A DNA stretch of 64,000 nt, taken from Pseudomonas asiatica (GTDB taxonomy: Bacteria; Pseudomonadota; Gammaproteobacteria; Pseudomonadales; Pseudomonadaceae). Positions 37,875 to 46,631 of this stretch are shown here, piece by piece. The stretch's first letter is position 1. The number at the start of each line of letters is the position of its first letter. Position numbers and translations under genes: made by a program. The notes below the pieces were generated by a model. That model was given only the letters and a program-made list of their open reading frames with translations, did not search any database and was not told the origin of the DNA. The stretch covers positions 2,112,001 through 2,176,000 of the forward strand of contig NZ_CP157874.1 in the NCBI RefSeq assembly GCF_040214835.1, read 5' to 3'.

Positions 37875-38333
37875 TCAGAGTTGGTCGTACTTCTTCGCTG
37901 TATTGCGGGCTTTTTCGACTGGGTACTTTTCGCCGTTAAGGCGCAGCTTGCGCTGGGCTGCGGCGTCAAGGTCCACGCCCAGTACCGAGGAAAGGCGCAC
38001 CAGATACATCAGCACGTCGGCGAGCTCATCCTCGACGGCTTGCGCTGTTTCCGGGTTGCGGGCTGCGGACTTGGAGGCGTCTTCGCTGAGCCATTGGAAG
38101 ACCTCAGTTAACTCACCGACTTCACCACTCAGAGCCATGACTAGGTTCTTGGGTGAATGGAACTGGGCCCAGTTGCGGTCGCTGGCGAACTGCTCAAGGG
38201 CCTGGGCCAGGCGGGTGATATCGACAAGTTGGGTTGAAGTGGTGGGGGTTGTCACGAGCGCGTCCTGTGGCGGCGGGCGAACTGTGCTGTTTTCAGCCAC
38301 CGTTTCGCCTTCGTTGCAGATGCTGGACACCAT
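37875..38333 (-). CDS. MazG-like nucleotide pyrophosphohydrolase
   Basis: A 152-residue protein; the first 40 residues are a variable lead, then a full MazG-like all-alpha NTP pyrophosphatase: FASDRNWAQFHSPKNLVMAL, SGEVGELTEVFQWLSED, and EDELADVLMYLVRLSSVLGV. The ExxE and ExxD metal-binding motifs are intact, so it should turn NTPs or dNTPs into monophosphates. It is co-oriented with the nuclease-DUF2075 gene and may alter nucleotide pools or remove an alarm nucleotide during phage attack (inference). ATG 38333 or GTG 38330 are equally possible starts. Confidence 0.8.
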   Translation of the reverse strand: MVSSICNEGETVAENSTVRPPPQDALVTTPTTSTQLVDITRLAQALEQFASDRNWAQFHSPKNLVMALSGEVGELTEVFQWLSEDASKSAARNPETAQAVEDELADVLMYLVRLSSVLGVDLDAAAQRKLRLNGEKYPVEKARNTAKKYDQL

Positions 38334-38515
38334 ACTTCCTACAGACGAAATGAGAAAGAGCGTAGGAATATTCTGGTGCGTCTGACGGCGTGGGACTAGC
38401 GCGCGTGATAGGTAAACACGCCGTTGTTAGCCGGTTGTGCGGCCTTGTGCGGCTTGATTTTGCGTAGGAAAAAGCTGAGAGTGGCGACGAAAATCACCGC
38501 AAGGATGCTTAGCCA

Positions 38516-39658
38516 GTGCCCCAGCTTTCCCTCCTGAAAAGCCCCGCCGCCGTACAGGCTGCAATGGATGAGTTTTCGCATCTGGGTCGGGTGGCGTTCC
38601 TCAAACGCTATGGTTTCGGTAAGTCCAGAGACTACATGGTTCGCAACCCTCGAACCGGGGAGCCATGCGACTCGAAGGCGATCGTGGGTGTTGCCTTTGG
38701 TAAGCAGTTTCCTAATCAAGGCGTGCTTAGGGCCGAGGATTTCTCTGGCGGTGAAATGACCGTGGTTCCGCTGCTCCAGGCTTTGGGTTTTGACGTTATA
38801 CGGATTGGGGAGGATTGGACGGAAAATGAGGTCCAGGCCACGGTCGCTGACTATTTCGAAATGCTCCGTTTAGAAGCTGATGGCTTGGCGTTCAACAAGT
38901 CCGAGCACAACGAACTCTTGCGCAAGCAGTTGAGAGGCCGAAGCAAAGCGTCCGTAGAGCTTAAGCACCAGAACATCAGTGCTGTACTCGCAGGCATGGG
39001 CCTGCCTTTTATCCAAGGCTACAAACCGCGCGGCAACAGCCAATTATTATTGCGGAAGGCTGTTCAAGATTACGTGCGTCGACATTCGGCAGATGTGGGC
39101 AAGATTGTCGATGGGTTGGAGGAGGTGAAGACTCCGGCACAGAGGTCTTACTCGGCAGTGCTGGTCGAAGCTCCGGTTATGGAAGAGCGGCGCAAGCTGG
39201 TTGCACCGACACGTAATCGACAACGTCTACCGCGCAAGCTTGACTACGCCGCTCGGGACGAAGCGAATCGAAAACTTGGACGATTGGGCGAGGATTGGGT
39301 GATTGGTTATGAGCAGCATCGCCTGACTGAGATGGGGCATCCTGAGTTGTTCCAAAAGCTGGAGTGGATCTCGGACACGCAAGGTGATGGTGCTGGCTAC
39401 GACATTCTATCGTTTGAGAGCGATGTTCACCATCGCTATATCGAGGTAAAGGCGACGAATGGAGGGATCTCATCTCCATTTATTGTGAGTCATAATGAAT
39501 TGGAGTTCTCTGCAGAAGCAGGGAATCAGTTTTACCTTTATCGAGTTTTCCAGCTTGGCGGCGAGCCGAAGCTTTTTATCTTGCAAGGCGATCTATCGAG
39601 TCAGCTTTACCTAAAACCATTGGATTTTAGGGCAAGCTTCCGTGAGTATTTTCAATAA
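38516..39658 (+). CDS. ScoMcrA-head / DUF3883 nuclease-like protein
   Basis: A 380-residue protein. The N-terminal part (about 15-100; FLKRYGFGKSRDYMVRNPRT, then YDSKAIVGVAFG-like CDSKAIVGVAFG) matches the head domain found in ScoMcrA-type restriction enzymes that cleave modified DNA. A middle helical part has NKSEHNELLRKQLRGRS and FIQGYKPRGNSQ. The C-terminal DUF3883 domain carries Glu259, GYDILSF (Asp296) and IEVKAT (Glu310, Lys312), a PD-(D/E)xK site. It probably restricts incoming DNA. GTG 38516 is the start; divergent from the MazG-like gene. Confidence 0.75.
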   Translation: MPQLSLLKSPAAVQAAMDEFSHLGRVAFLKRYGFGKSRDYMVRNPRTGEPCDSKAIVGVAFGKQFPNQGVLRAEDFSGGEMTVVPLLQALGFDVIRIGEDWTENEVQATVADYFEMLRLEADGLAFNKSEHNELLRKQLRGRSKASVELKHQNISAVLAGMGLPFIQGYKPRGNSQLLLRKAVQDYVRRHSADVGKIVDGLEEVKTPAQRSYSAVLVEAPVMEERRKLVAPTRNRQRLPRKLDYAARDEANRKLGRLGEDWVIGYEQHRLTEMGHPELFQKLEWISDTQGDGAGYDILSFESDVHHRYIEVKATNGGISSPFIVSHNELEFSAEAGNQFYLYRVFQLGGEPKLFILQGDLSSQLYLKPLDFRASFREYFQ

Positions 39659-39711
39659 TGTCCCCATTCTGACTCTCGGCTCTGAATTCTAAGGGGGAAT
39701 ATTGCAGGCTT

Positions 39712-40407
39712 ATGGAAAAGATTTCAGAGTTGTTGTTCCTTAGGGTGTGGCCATTGATTTGCGCCACTGCCTCAGATGTTCGAACACTTTTAAGTTCGAA
39801 CAAAACATTTATGTGTCGAATGAAAACCAGGGCTGACATCTGCCCTCGTGCTTGGCTTTTTGGGCTATTTGCCGCTGCACTACTTGGTCTACTGGGTCTG
39901 CCGTCACTGCGGTTAGCTGGAGTCAGACCGAGCCTGGAGATGGCGGTAGTGATGACCACGATCAATTGGATTTTAATAGTAATTTATGGCGCATGCTTCG
40001 GGATCGGAGCTGCTATGTTCAGGACGCGACAGCATGTGATGGTGAGCATAAACACCTTTTTCTATCTCTCGATTTGGATCGTGATATTGAAGGTGTTTGA
40101 GATCCCTGCGCTCGGCGCGCGCTTCGGTGCCTTGGCGCAAAACTGCGCGTCGCTGGATTACAGTAGTGCTGTCACGGAGGCCATTCAGAAGAGCCACCTG
40201 ACACGCGTATCAGATGCGGTGGTAGGTGTAGGGTATCTCTTCTTCACGCTTCATATGGTCCGGGTTACAAAAGAGTTGCATGATTTCGGATGGATGCGGG
40301 CTGTAGCGAATACGCTCTTAGCGATGGCTCTTCTAAGCGCAGTCGTCTCCTTTGTACAAGGGCCGATCATAGCGCAGCTAGTTTGTAGCTACTCCGGAAA
40401 ATACTAG
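39712..40407 (+). CDS. Integral membrane protein, unknown
   Basis: A 231-residue protein with five hydrophobic segments: AWLFGLFAAALLGLLGLPSL, MTTINWILIVIYGACFGIGAA, TFFYLSIWIVILKVF, VVGVGYLFFTLHMV and ANTLLAMALLSAVVSFV. The N-terminal 45 residues are soluble. No family is recognised. It lies 53 bases behind the DUF3883 gene in the same direction and could be a partner or a passenger. Confidence 0.6.
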   Translation: MEKISELLFLRVWPLICATASDVRTLLSSNKTFMCRMKTRADICPRAWLFGLFAAALLGLLGLPSLRLAGVRPSLEMAVVMTTINWILIVIYGACFGIGAAMFRTRQHVMVSINTFFYLSIWIVILKVFEIPALGARFGALAQNCASLDYSSAVTEAIQKSHLTRVSDAVVGVGYLFFTLHMVRVTKELHDFGWMRAVANTLLAMALLSAVVSFVQGPIIAQLVCSYSGKY

Positions 40408-40593
40408 CAATGTCAATGCGTATTTGATTTTTGGTGGTGGGTGCGTTTCGAGCGCCTCTAAAAACCTGATGTCTGCTGTAGTGACTATTTACGGAGTTAC
40501 GCTGGGGTATTAGGTGCTGGGGGCCGCTTTGCGGCCCTTTCGCAATACAAGCCTGCTACCAGAGGGCTTTTTAGGCCTATAACCGCGCGTGCT

Positions 40594-40863
40594 TCAATGA
40601 TTTTTCATCATGCCCAGCTCGGCATCATCCATCAGCGCCTTAGCCAATGCGCAGAGGTAATGCGAAGCCCAGATCAGCTGGGGTTTGTCTTCCATCAAGC
40701 CGTCCAGGGTCATATCCCGTGCGTAGCCCATAAGCTCCGAGGCTTGTTCGCGGGCGCTCTGGCAGGGGATGCCAGCTTCGATGCGGAACAGCGGATGGGT
40801 CTGGTTTTCCCCTTGGTAGAAGGTGGTTTTGCCGACGGTGAATTTGGTTTCTTCTGTGGTCAT
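40594..40863 (-). CDS. DUF3077 family protein
   Basis: An 89-residue soluble protein: VGKTTFYQGENQTHPLFRIE, AGIPCQSAREQASELMGYAR and HYLCALAKALMDDAELGMM. This is the DUF3077 pattern, a small Pseudomonas-specific family of unknown role, commonly in accessory regions. It is followed on the same strand by nothing else; a REP pair separates it from the next small gene upstream. Confidence 0.75.
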   Translation of the reverse strand: MTTEETKFTVGKTTFYQGENQTHPLFRIEAGIPCQSAREQASELMGYARDMTLDGLMEDKPQLIWASHYLCALAKALMDDAELGMMKNH

Positions 40864-40903
40864 TGTTCTATCTCCCCGAAATCTCTAGTACCTGGTCTGG
40901 CCT

Positions 40904-40999
40904 CATCGCCGGCAAGCCAGCTCCCACAAATACTGCACAGGCCTCGAGATCTGTGGCGCAGTTTAGATCCATGTGGGAGCCTTGCTTGCTGGCGATAGG
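40904..40999. repeat. REP pair (inverted, ATCGCCGGCAAGC type)
   Basis: ATCGCCGGCAAGCCAGCTCC and its mirror GGAGCCTTGCTTGCTGGCGA, the variant common in other Pseudomonas species. Confidence 0.8.
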
Positions 41000-41028
41000 G
41001 GCAGCCCAGGCGACACATAAATGAAGCC

Positions 41029-41271
41029 TTAGTGCAAAGTCCTAGGCTCAGTGGGCATTTGCACCTGGATCAGTGCGGACTCAAGCAAAGCTCGCAGCGT
41101 CTCCAGTTCATGCATCGAGGTCATCATCAAAATCGACGCAGGCGATTTGGGCTGCAGCAGCATTGCCTGATGCACGACGGTCGCCGCGCATAGCGCGTAG
41201 TCCGTGGCTTGGATCAGGGTGTCTTCAAGGCAGAGAGTCTTGTGGGGAGGATCTGGAACGATCTTGAGCAT
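41029..41271 (-). CDS. Small accessory protein, DUF6124-like
   Basis: An 80-residue soluble helical protein: MLKIVPDPPHKTLCLEDTLI, QATDYALCAATVVHQAMLLQ, then HELETLRALLESALIQVQMP. It resembles the small DUF3077/DUF6124-type proteins that stand alone or in pairs in Pseudomonas, and a DUF3077 gene lies 165 bases downstream on the same strand. The function is unknown. The large hairpin element 41327-41404 is in its leader. Confidence 0.6.
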   Translation of the reverse strand: MLKIVPDPPHKTLCLEDTLIQATDYALCAATVVHQAMLLQPKSPASILMMTSMHELETLRALLESALIQVQMPTEPRTLH

Positions 41272-41811
41272 GGTGAAGCTCCAACGTAGAAGGAGGAACT
41301 ACCACGGCCATGCCGTCAAGCAATGGGGTGGTAGCTGTACGCGGGTTGACGGACCGAGACGTTGGCACTCGGCGCACCACAGGGTGCCCGCACGTACAGC
41401 CACCATAAAAGTGTGCACATGAGGACAGCGTCATCGGTCCGTCAAAACCGGTCGCTGAATTGGCAGCGACGAGCCGAGACTAAAATCCACGTTGGTCATG
41501 TGCAACGAAAAACAGGCGCAGGGAGTATCTTTGGGAAATGGCCTACAAGGAAGGGGCTAATTCTGACTTTTTTTGCCCATTCACCCTCACAGCATGCAAC
41601 GCCGGCTGCTCTGTTAACGGTTTGTGGCTCTCAAAAAGCTTTCCACTCACGAATCCCTGTATCCAGTTATGTCGCGATGTCAACAAACGGCCCAGCATGG
41701 ACTTTCACCACTCAAGCCTTGAAACTGACCCGCTGGCATCTGGACCAAGGCAGGTCACGGGCCAGCCCCTGACAACGGACGCCAAGTAACAGCCCATGGA
41801 ATGCACCGAAG
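41272..41811. other. Gene-free stretch with a structured element
   Basis: Holds the hairpin element at 41327-41404 and an outer repeat pair TTGACGGACCG (41346-41356)/CGGTCCGTCAA (41434-41444). Short open frames here show no family features, so none is called. Confidence 0.5.
41327..41404 (-). repeat. Long-range inverted repeat element upstream of small accessory gene
   Basis: GGTGGTAGCTGTACGCGGG (41327-41345) pairs with CCCGCACGTACAGCCACC (41387-41404) with few mismatches. The loop contains further complementary parts (GGCAC.../...GGGTGCC). On the minus strand it lies in the leader of the 80-residue gene. It resembles structured elements I recall before similar small genes in other Pseudomonas genomes. 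Confidence 0.55.
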
Positions 41812-42483
41812 ATGAATATCGAAGCTTTTGCCCCTTTCCAGCGCCTCGCCACTGACCTGTTGAAGTACCTACCGGCTGACCAGCCAGATGGCTCCCACGA
41901 CCTGTCCCACATCCATCGCGTATGGGTCAACGCGCAACGGATACAGCGCGTAGAAGGCGGCGACCTGGAAGTGCTGCTTGCAGCGACTGTGCTGCATGAT
42001 TGTGTCGCAGTAGAAAAGAACTCGCCCTTGCGTGGGCAGGCGTCAACGCTGTCCGCACAAAGAGCGGCGTCAATCCTGGCTGATATGGGCTGGCCCTTGC
42101 AGCGCATCGAGCAGGTGGCGCATGCAGTCAAAACCCACAGCTACTCGGCTGGCTTCGAACCACTCACCCTTGAGGCCAGGATTCTTCAGGACAGCGATCG
42201 CCTGGACGCCATAGGTGCAGTGGGTATCGCCCGGTGTTTTTACGTTTCCGGGCGAATGGGGTCGGCGCTGTACGATTTCGAGAACCCCGCGGCGTGGGGG
42301 AGGGAGTATCAGGACAAGGCGTATGCGGTCGAGCACTTTCATACCAAGCTGCTCAAGCTTGCGTCAGGGTTTAAAACTGCTGAAGGGGCTCGACTGGCTG
42401 CTGAACGCCATGCTCGGCTTGAAGCTTATCTTGCAGATTTTATGGATGAGATCGGGGCGATCGGGCCCGACAAGCCTTTCTGA
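41812..42483 (+). CDS. HD-domain phosphohydrolase
   Basis: A 223-residue HD protein of the YedJ/PF01966 kind. The metal ligands are seen in order: HDLSHIHRVWVNA, TVLHDCVAVEKNS, and QDSDRLDAIGAVGIARCFYV. Such enzymes act on nucleotides or small phosphate compounds; the substrate is not known. It sits inside the island between the small Pseudomonas genes and the large helicase but has ordinary base use, so it may be a cargo gene rather than a defence protein. Confidence 0.75.
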   Translation: MNIEAFAPFQRLATDLLKYLPADQPDGSHDLSHIHRVWVNAQRIQRVEGGDLEVLLAATVLHDCVAVEKNSPLRGQASTLSAQRAASILADMGWPLQRIEQVAHAVKTHSYSAGFEPLTLEARILQDSDRLDAIGAVGIARCFYVSGRMGSALYDFENPAAWGREYQDKAYAVEHFHTKLLKLASGFKTAEGARLAAERHARLEAYLADFMDEIGAIGPDKPF

Positions 42484-42921
42484 ATCATGGCTTCTGGGCA
42501 ATCCTCGTTGCAGTAAAGGACTGCTCATAACTTGATCTGGGTTAAAGGGGCGTGGCGGGCTGGATCAATCGGCGATCTGTACCTTCAACTGAATGAAACA
42601 TTTTGCTTGAGGTTGAGCGGCTGTCGATGTGCCATCATGACATTCCATGCCTTGGCTGATGCCCATGGTTCATCCCAAGCGGGCGATCCTTATGTATGAG
42701 TCGGAAAAGCAGGGGCGATTCAAGGAATAGAGGTAGAGCTGTCTAAGCTCTGGTAAATGGGTTTATTCAGCAACCAGAAATGCTACCTCGGGCATGCCAT
42801 GTTCTACTGCGATTTTTCTGCTTGGGTTGGGAGATTGTTGTTCCAAGGCTTTGTTGGTGTCGCTGCCTACGCTGTAATGACAGCAGAGTTGGGCCATTTG
42901 GGTTGAGTACGGAGACTATTA
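42484..42921. other. Gene-free stretch before the large helicase
   Basis: About 440 bases of moderate GC with no convincing gene, repeat or hairpin; presumably holds the helicase promoter. Confidence 0.5.
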
Positions 42922-45900
42922 ATGACAGTGCATGCCCCCCTTACCCCCACTCAGGAAGATCTCTTTCATGAGGAAGTATGGCTGTTGCTACCCGAGCGCT
43001 TAGCAATCAATTGCAAGGTGCTCAATAACCCAGTTCGACAGCTTGCAAGTCCAAAGAAACGAGAGCTTTGCAGGTTGCGGCCATTTTCATTTCGTCAGAT
43101 TGCCGGCTATGAGGCAACGTTATCCTCTGGCGAGATCCTGAAAATTATCAGCGCTAAGACAGCAGCCCAACTCAATGCGGACTTGGTCTTGTTGGTGCCG
43201 GGAGCTTCGGAGCCCACAGAAATCGTTTCGGCGCTCGAACGGGGTGAAGGCCGTTGGTTTGCCAACGCGTTGATCGATCTGGGTACGCTCGATACACCGA
43301 CTCGGAAAGCAACACTTAAAGCAATTACGGATTCATGGGACGACGCCTTTCAACTCCGCGAAAGCCGTGCAGCTAAGGATGGCCAGGCTGCTACGCCAGG
43401 GTTACGTCGTCCCCAAATTGGAGCGCTGCATGCCTCGCTCGCCCACCTCACGCGATCAGGTTCGCCTGCGACGATTGTCATGCCAACAGGTACTGGCAAG
43501 ACGGAAACTATGCTAGCGCTAAATGTTCACCAGCGTTTTGAGCGATTGTTGGTTGTGGTGCCCAATGACGCGTTACGTGAGCAAGTCGCTGGAAAGTTTG
43601 AAACCTTTGGTGTGCTCAGGCGGCAAGAGTGCCTCAGCTCAAGAGCTGAGTACCCGGTAGTAATGCGTCTTTCCCACATTCCCACCTCGGTGGGTGAAGT
43701 GGAACTGATCTTTGGCAGCGCGAATGTGGTGGTAGCTACCATGCAGATTGCTGGTCGTGCCGAAGCTGAGATTCAGGAGTGTATGGCTGATCACGCATCT
43801 GCGCTCTTCATAGACGAGGCTCACCACATTGGAGCTCCGACCTGGGCGAGATTCCGCAGCCTCTTCGTCGACCGTGAACTGCCGTTACCAATTTTCCAGT
43901 TTACTGCCACTCCGTTTCGAGAGGATGGACGACGAGTCGATGGCGAGTTCATCTATACCTACCCGCTCAAGAAAGCGCAGGTAGAGGGCTACTTCAAGCC
44001 GATCCGCTTCGAGGCGGTTTTTGGTCTGGATCAATCCGAAGCAGATAAAGCGATTGCTGAAAAGCTTGGTGAGATGCTGCAACGTGATCTCAACCTTGGT
44101 CTAAACCATCTGGCTATGGCACGGTGTTCCACAATTGAACGCGCTAAGGAGCTTCATCAGATCTATAGCCGGCGGTTCCCACAACACAACCCTGTCCTTG
44201 TACACAGTAACCAGTCCGCACGGGAAAGGCGTGCAAGCCTTGCGGCGCTGCGTAGTTTCGACAGCCGGATTATTGTGTGTGTTGACATGCTGGGCGAGGG
44301 TTTCGACTTGCCGGAGCTCAAGATTGCCGCCTTGCATGACCCGCATAAAAGCATTGCGGTCACTATTCAGTTCGTGGGGCGGTTCACGCGACCAGACCCT
44401 AGGCTCGGCGATGCAACAGTAATCGCCAACACGGGCGTGGATGACGTCGACCGCTCGTTGGCGAAGCTCTATGCGGAGGATGCTGACTGGAATACGTTGG
44501 TTGAGGCGCTGAGTTCTGCACGGATCGAACGGCAGGTGCGGCGTGCCGAAATGTTTAGGGGTTTCACGGGGGATCTCCGTGACATTCCTTTGCAGACCTT
44601 GGAGCCCAAGATGAATGCTGTCGTCTATAGAACGACCTGCGAAGCCTGGGATCCGCTGCGAGTAGAGGATCTCTATTCACCTGACGTGTTCCGCGGCATG
44701 AAGCTCAATCAGCAGCGTCGAGTAGCTATATTCGTTACCCGTAATGAAGAGCAGGCTGGGTGGACTACAGCTCAGCAAGCTACCAATGTCATCTGGGATC
44801 TCCACATGATGCATTGGGATGAGGAGGCTGGACTCCTGTTCATTAGCAGTTCGTTGAAAGGTCCCCATGACAAGCTTGCCAAGGCTATCTGTGGCGATGT
44901 CGCGCGCCGAATCGAGGGTGAGGAAGTGTTTCGAAGTCTTCATGGCTTCAAACGGCTGATTTTGCGCAACCTGGGACTCACTCACCATCAGGGGCGCGGA
45001 GTGCGCTACTCGATGTACATGGGGGTTGATGTCGCAGACGGCCTCGACAGCACTAAGCAGTCCAGAATCAAGAATAATGTCTTCGCTACGGGTTTCTTGG
45101 AGGGTATGCCGACCATTCGTGGTTGCTCGGTGAAAGGTAAGTTCTGGTCGATTACTCCGGTCCGAGACCTTACCGATTGGGTGGATTGGTGTCAGGGAAT
45201 TGGTCGTTTGGTGAACGATACCGGAATCACGACTGATGAAGTGTTCAAGAGTGCGATGCGACCTCGTTTAATCAGCGAGAGGCCTGCTGTTCCGCCCGTT
45301 GCTATTCACTGGCCTGAGTCGCTTGTGACGCAGATTGAGGACCGTATAGAAATCAGCTTTGATGGCCAAGTTGTCCCGTTCTCAGAATGTGATATCGAGC
45401 TTCTAAGTCATGAGAGGACTGGCCCGCTGCGATTCGCCGTAACCAGTGATGCCCATGTTGCCGAGTTTGAAATTGAGTTCAACGATGGGGGGGCCAGCTA
45501 TCCACAGCGGGTGGGGGCGGAGGCCACGATCAAGATTGGCGGTGTTGTAAAAACGTTATCTGAGTCTTTCGGAGAGGAAGCGCCACAGATCGATTTTGGC
45601 GACGGATCGCTTCTGATCTACAGCCATCTTTACGCGCTACCTGAAGGCGTCTCTGTTGAGCCGTACCCAACCGACAAGATTGTTGACTGGGATTGGTCCA
45701 CAACCAACATACGGGCTGAATCTCAAGGTATCGAGAAACGTTCCGATTCCGTCCAGCGTAGGGTCATCGAATACTTGCTCTCCGATGGTAACGTATATGA
45801 CCTGGTTTTCGATGATGATGGGAAAGGGGAAGTCGCTGACGTGGTTACGGTGCGTGTCACTGACAGTCTGGTACAGGTCACCCTCTACCATTGCAAGTAC

Positions 45901-46257
45901 TCGAGTGCCGATACACCAGGAGCCCGCCTCGGAGATCTCTACGAGGTCTGTGGACAAGCGCAGAAATCTGCTCGATGGCGTGATCGACCTAATCGCATGT
46001 TCACTCACATGCTGCAACGAGAGAAACGTCGCCTCGACAAGGGACAGAGCTCTCGCTTCGAGCTGGGAACCGCTGCATCGCTCAAGAAACTGAAGGCGAG
46101 CTGGCAAGACTATCGCTATGAGTTTGATGTTCGCATCGTGCAGCCAGGGTTATCGCGAGCGGCAGTTAACGAAGAGGGCTTGCATCTGCTGGCTGGTGTT
46201 GAAACGTATCTTTTAGAAACCCGCGCGATGAGATTGCGGGTAATTGGCAGTGCTTGA
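42922..46257 (+). CDS. Large SF2 helicase with nuclease-like C-terminus, candidate defence gene
   Basis: An 1111-residue protein. The N-terminal 160 residues match nothing I know. The helicase core follows: Walker A MPTGTGKT (187-194), ALFIDEAHH (DEAH at 298-301), FQFTATPFRED, and VCVDMLGEGFDLPELKIAAL with QFVGRFTRPDP as motifs V-VI, as in restriction-type SSL2/DEAD enzymes. Long middle region (about 500-930) unknown. Near 968-994, GEVADVVTVRV followed by VTLYHCKYSS suggests a PD-(D/E)xK nuclease (Asp972, Lys992) in which His replaces the usual Glu/Gln. A single-gene restriction or defence enzyme is my best guess. Confidence 0.7.
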   Translation: MTVHAPLTPTQEDLFHEEVWLLLPERLAINCKVLNNPVRQLASPKKRELCRLRPFSFRQIAGYEATLSSGEILKIISAKTAAQLNADLVLLVPGASEPTEIVSALERGEGRWFANALIDLGTLDTPTRKATLKAITDSWDDAFQLRESRAAKDGQAATPGLRRPQIGALHASLAHLTRSGSPATIVMPTGTGKTETMLALNVHQRFERLLVVVPNDALREQVAGKFETFGVLRRQECLSSRAEYPVVMRLSHIPTSVGEVELIFGSANVVVATMQIAGRAEAEIQECMADHASALFIDEAHHIGAPTWARFRSLFVDRELPLPIFQFTATPFREDGRRVDGEFIYTYPLKKAQVEGYFKPIRFEAVFGLDQSEADKAIAEKLGEMLQRDLNLGLNHLAMARCSTIERAKELHQIYSRRFPQHNPVLVHSNQSARERRASLAALRSFDSRIIVCVDMLGEGFDLPELKIAALHDPHKSIAVTIQFVGRFTRPDPRLGDATVIANTGVDDVDRSLAKLYAEDADWNTLVEALSSARIERQVRRAEMFRGFTGDLRDIPLQTLEPKMNAVVYRTTCEAWDPLRVEDLYSPDVFRGMKLNQQRRVAIFVTRNEEQAGWTTAQQATNVIWDLHMMHWDEEAGLLFISSSLKGPHDKLAKAICGDVARRIEGEEVFRSLHGFKRLILRNLGLTHHQGRGVRYSMYMGVDVADGLDSTKQSRIKNNVFATGFLEGMPTIRGCSVKGKFWSITPVRDLTDWVDWCQGIGRLVNDTGITTDEVFKSAMRPRLISERPAVPPVAIHWPESLVTQIEDRIEISFDGQVVPFSECDIELLSHERTGPLRFAVTSDAHVAEFEIEFNDGGASYPQRVGAEATIKIGGVVKTLSESFGEEAPQIDFGDGSLLIYSHLYALPEGVSVEPYPTDKIVDWDWSTTNIRAESQGIEKRSDSVQRRVIEYLLSDGNVYDLVFDDDGKGEVADVVTVRVTDSLVQVTLYHCKYSSADTPGARLGDLYEVCGQAQKSARWRDRPNRMFTHMLQREKRRLDKGQSSRFELGTAASLKKLKASWQDYRYEFDVRIVQPGLSRAAVNEEGLHLLAGVETYLLETRAMRLRVIGSA

Positions 46258-46631
46258 TCGACCACGTGCGACTGTGACTTCAAAGGTAACGGACGACAGA
46301 GGGACCTCCCAAATCCTCCGCAGAAGGCTATGGTGGCCATCTGATTTAGGTGGACACCATCTTGGGTCTATTAAGCGGACTTTTCATGCCCCCTCATTTC
46401 TCGCCGTCGGCATTGGGGGCGCGCGGGTGGATCGAGCGCGGTTGGCCTCCAGATCAACCTCGTACTTGGTTGAAACTGCCAAAGCCAACGGCTGGGTGGG
46501 GATAGTTTATGCGCCAACTTTTTTGCCAAGGCTGATGCCCGACCGAGAGAGTTGGCCAAAACGTTTGAGCGAACCAGCATCACCGGGTCGAATTGCAAGG
46601 AGAAATGCCGTACTGCCCGCACCATGCCCCC
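46258..46631. other. Gene-free stretch at the right edge of the island
   Basis: No intact gene. CATGCCCCCTCA occurs at 46385-46396 and again at 46623-46634, the second overlapping the stop codon of the diguanylate cyclase gene. The intervening 226 bases may be a remnant of mobile DNA. Confidence 0.4.
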
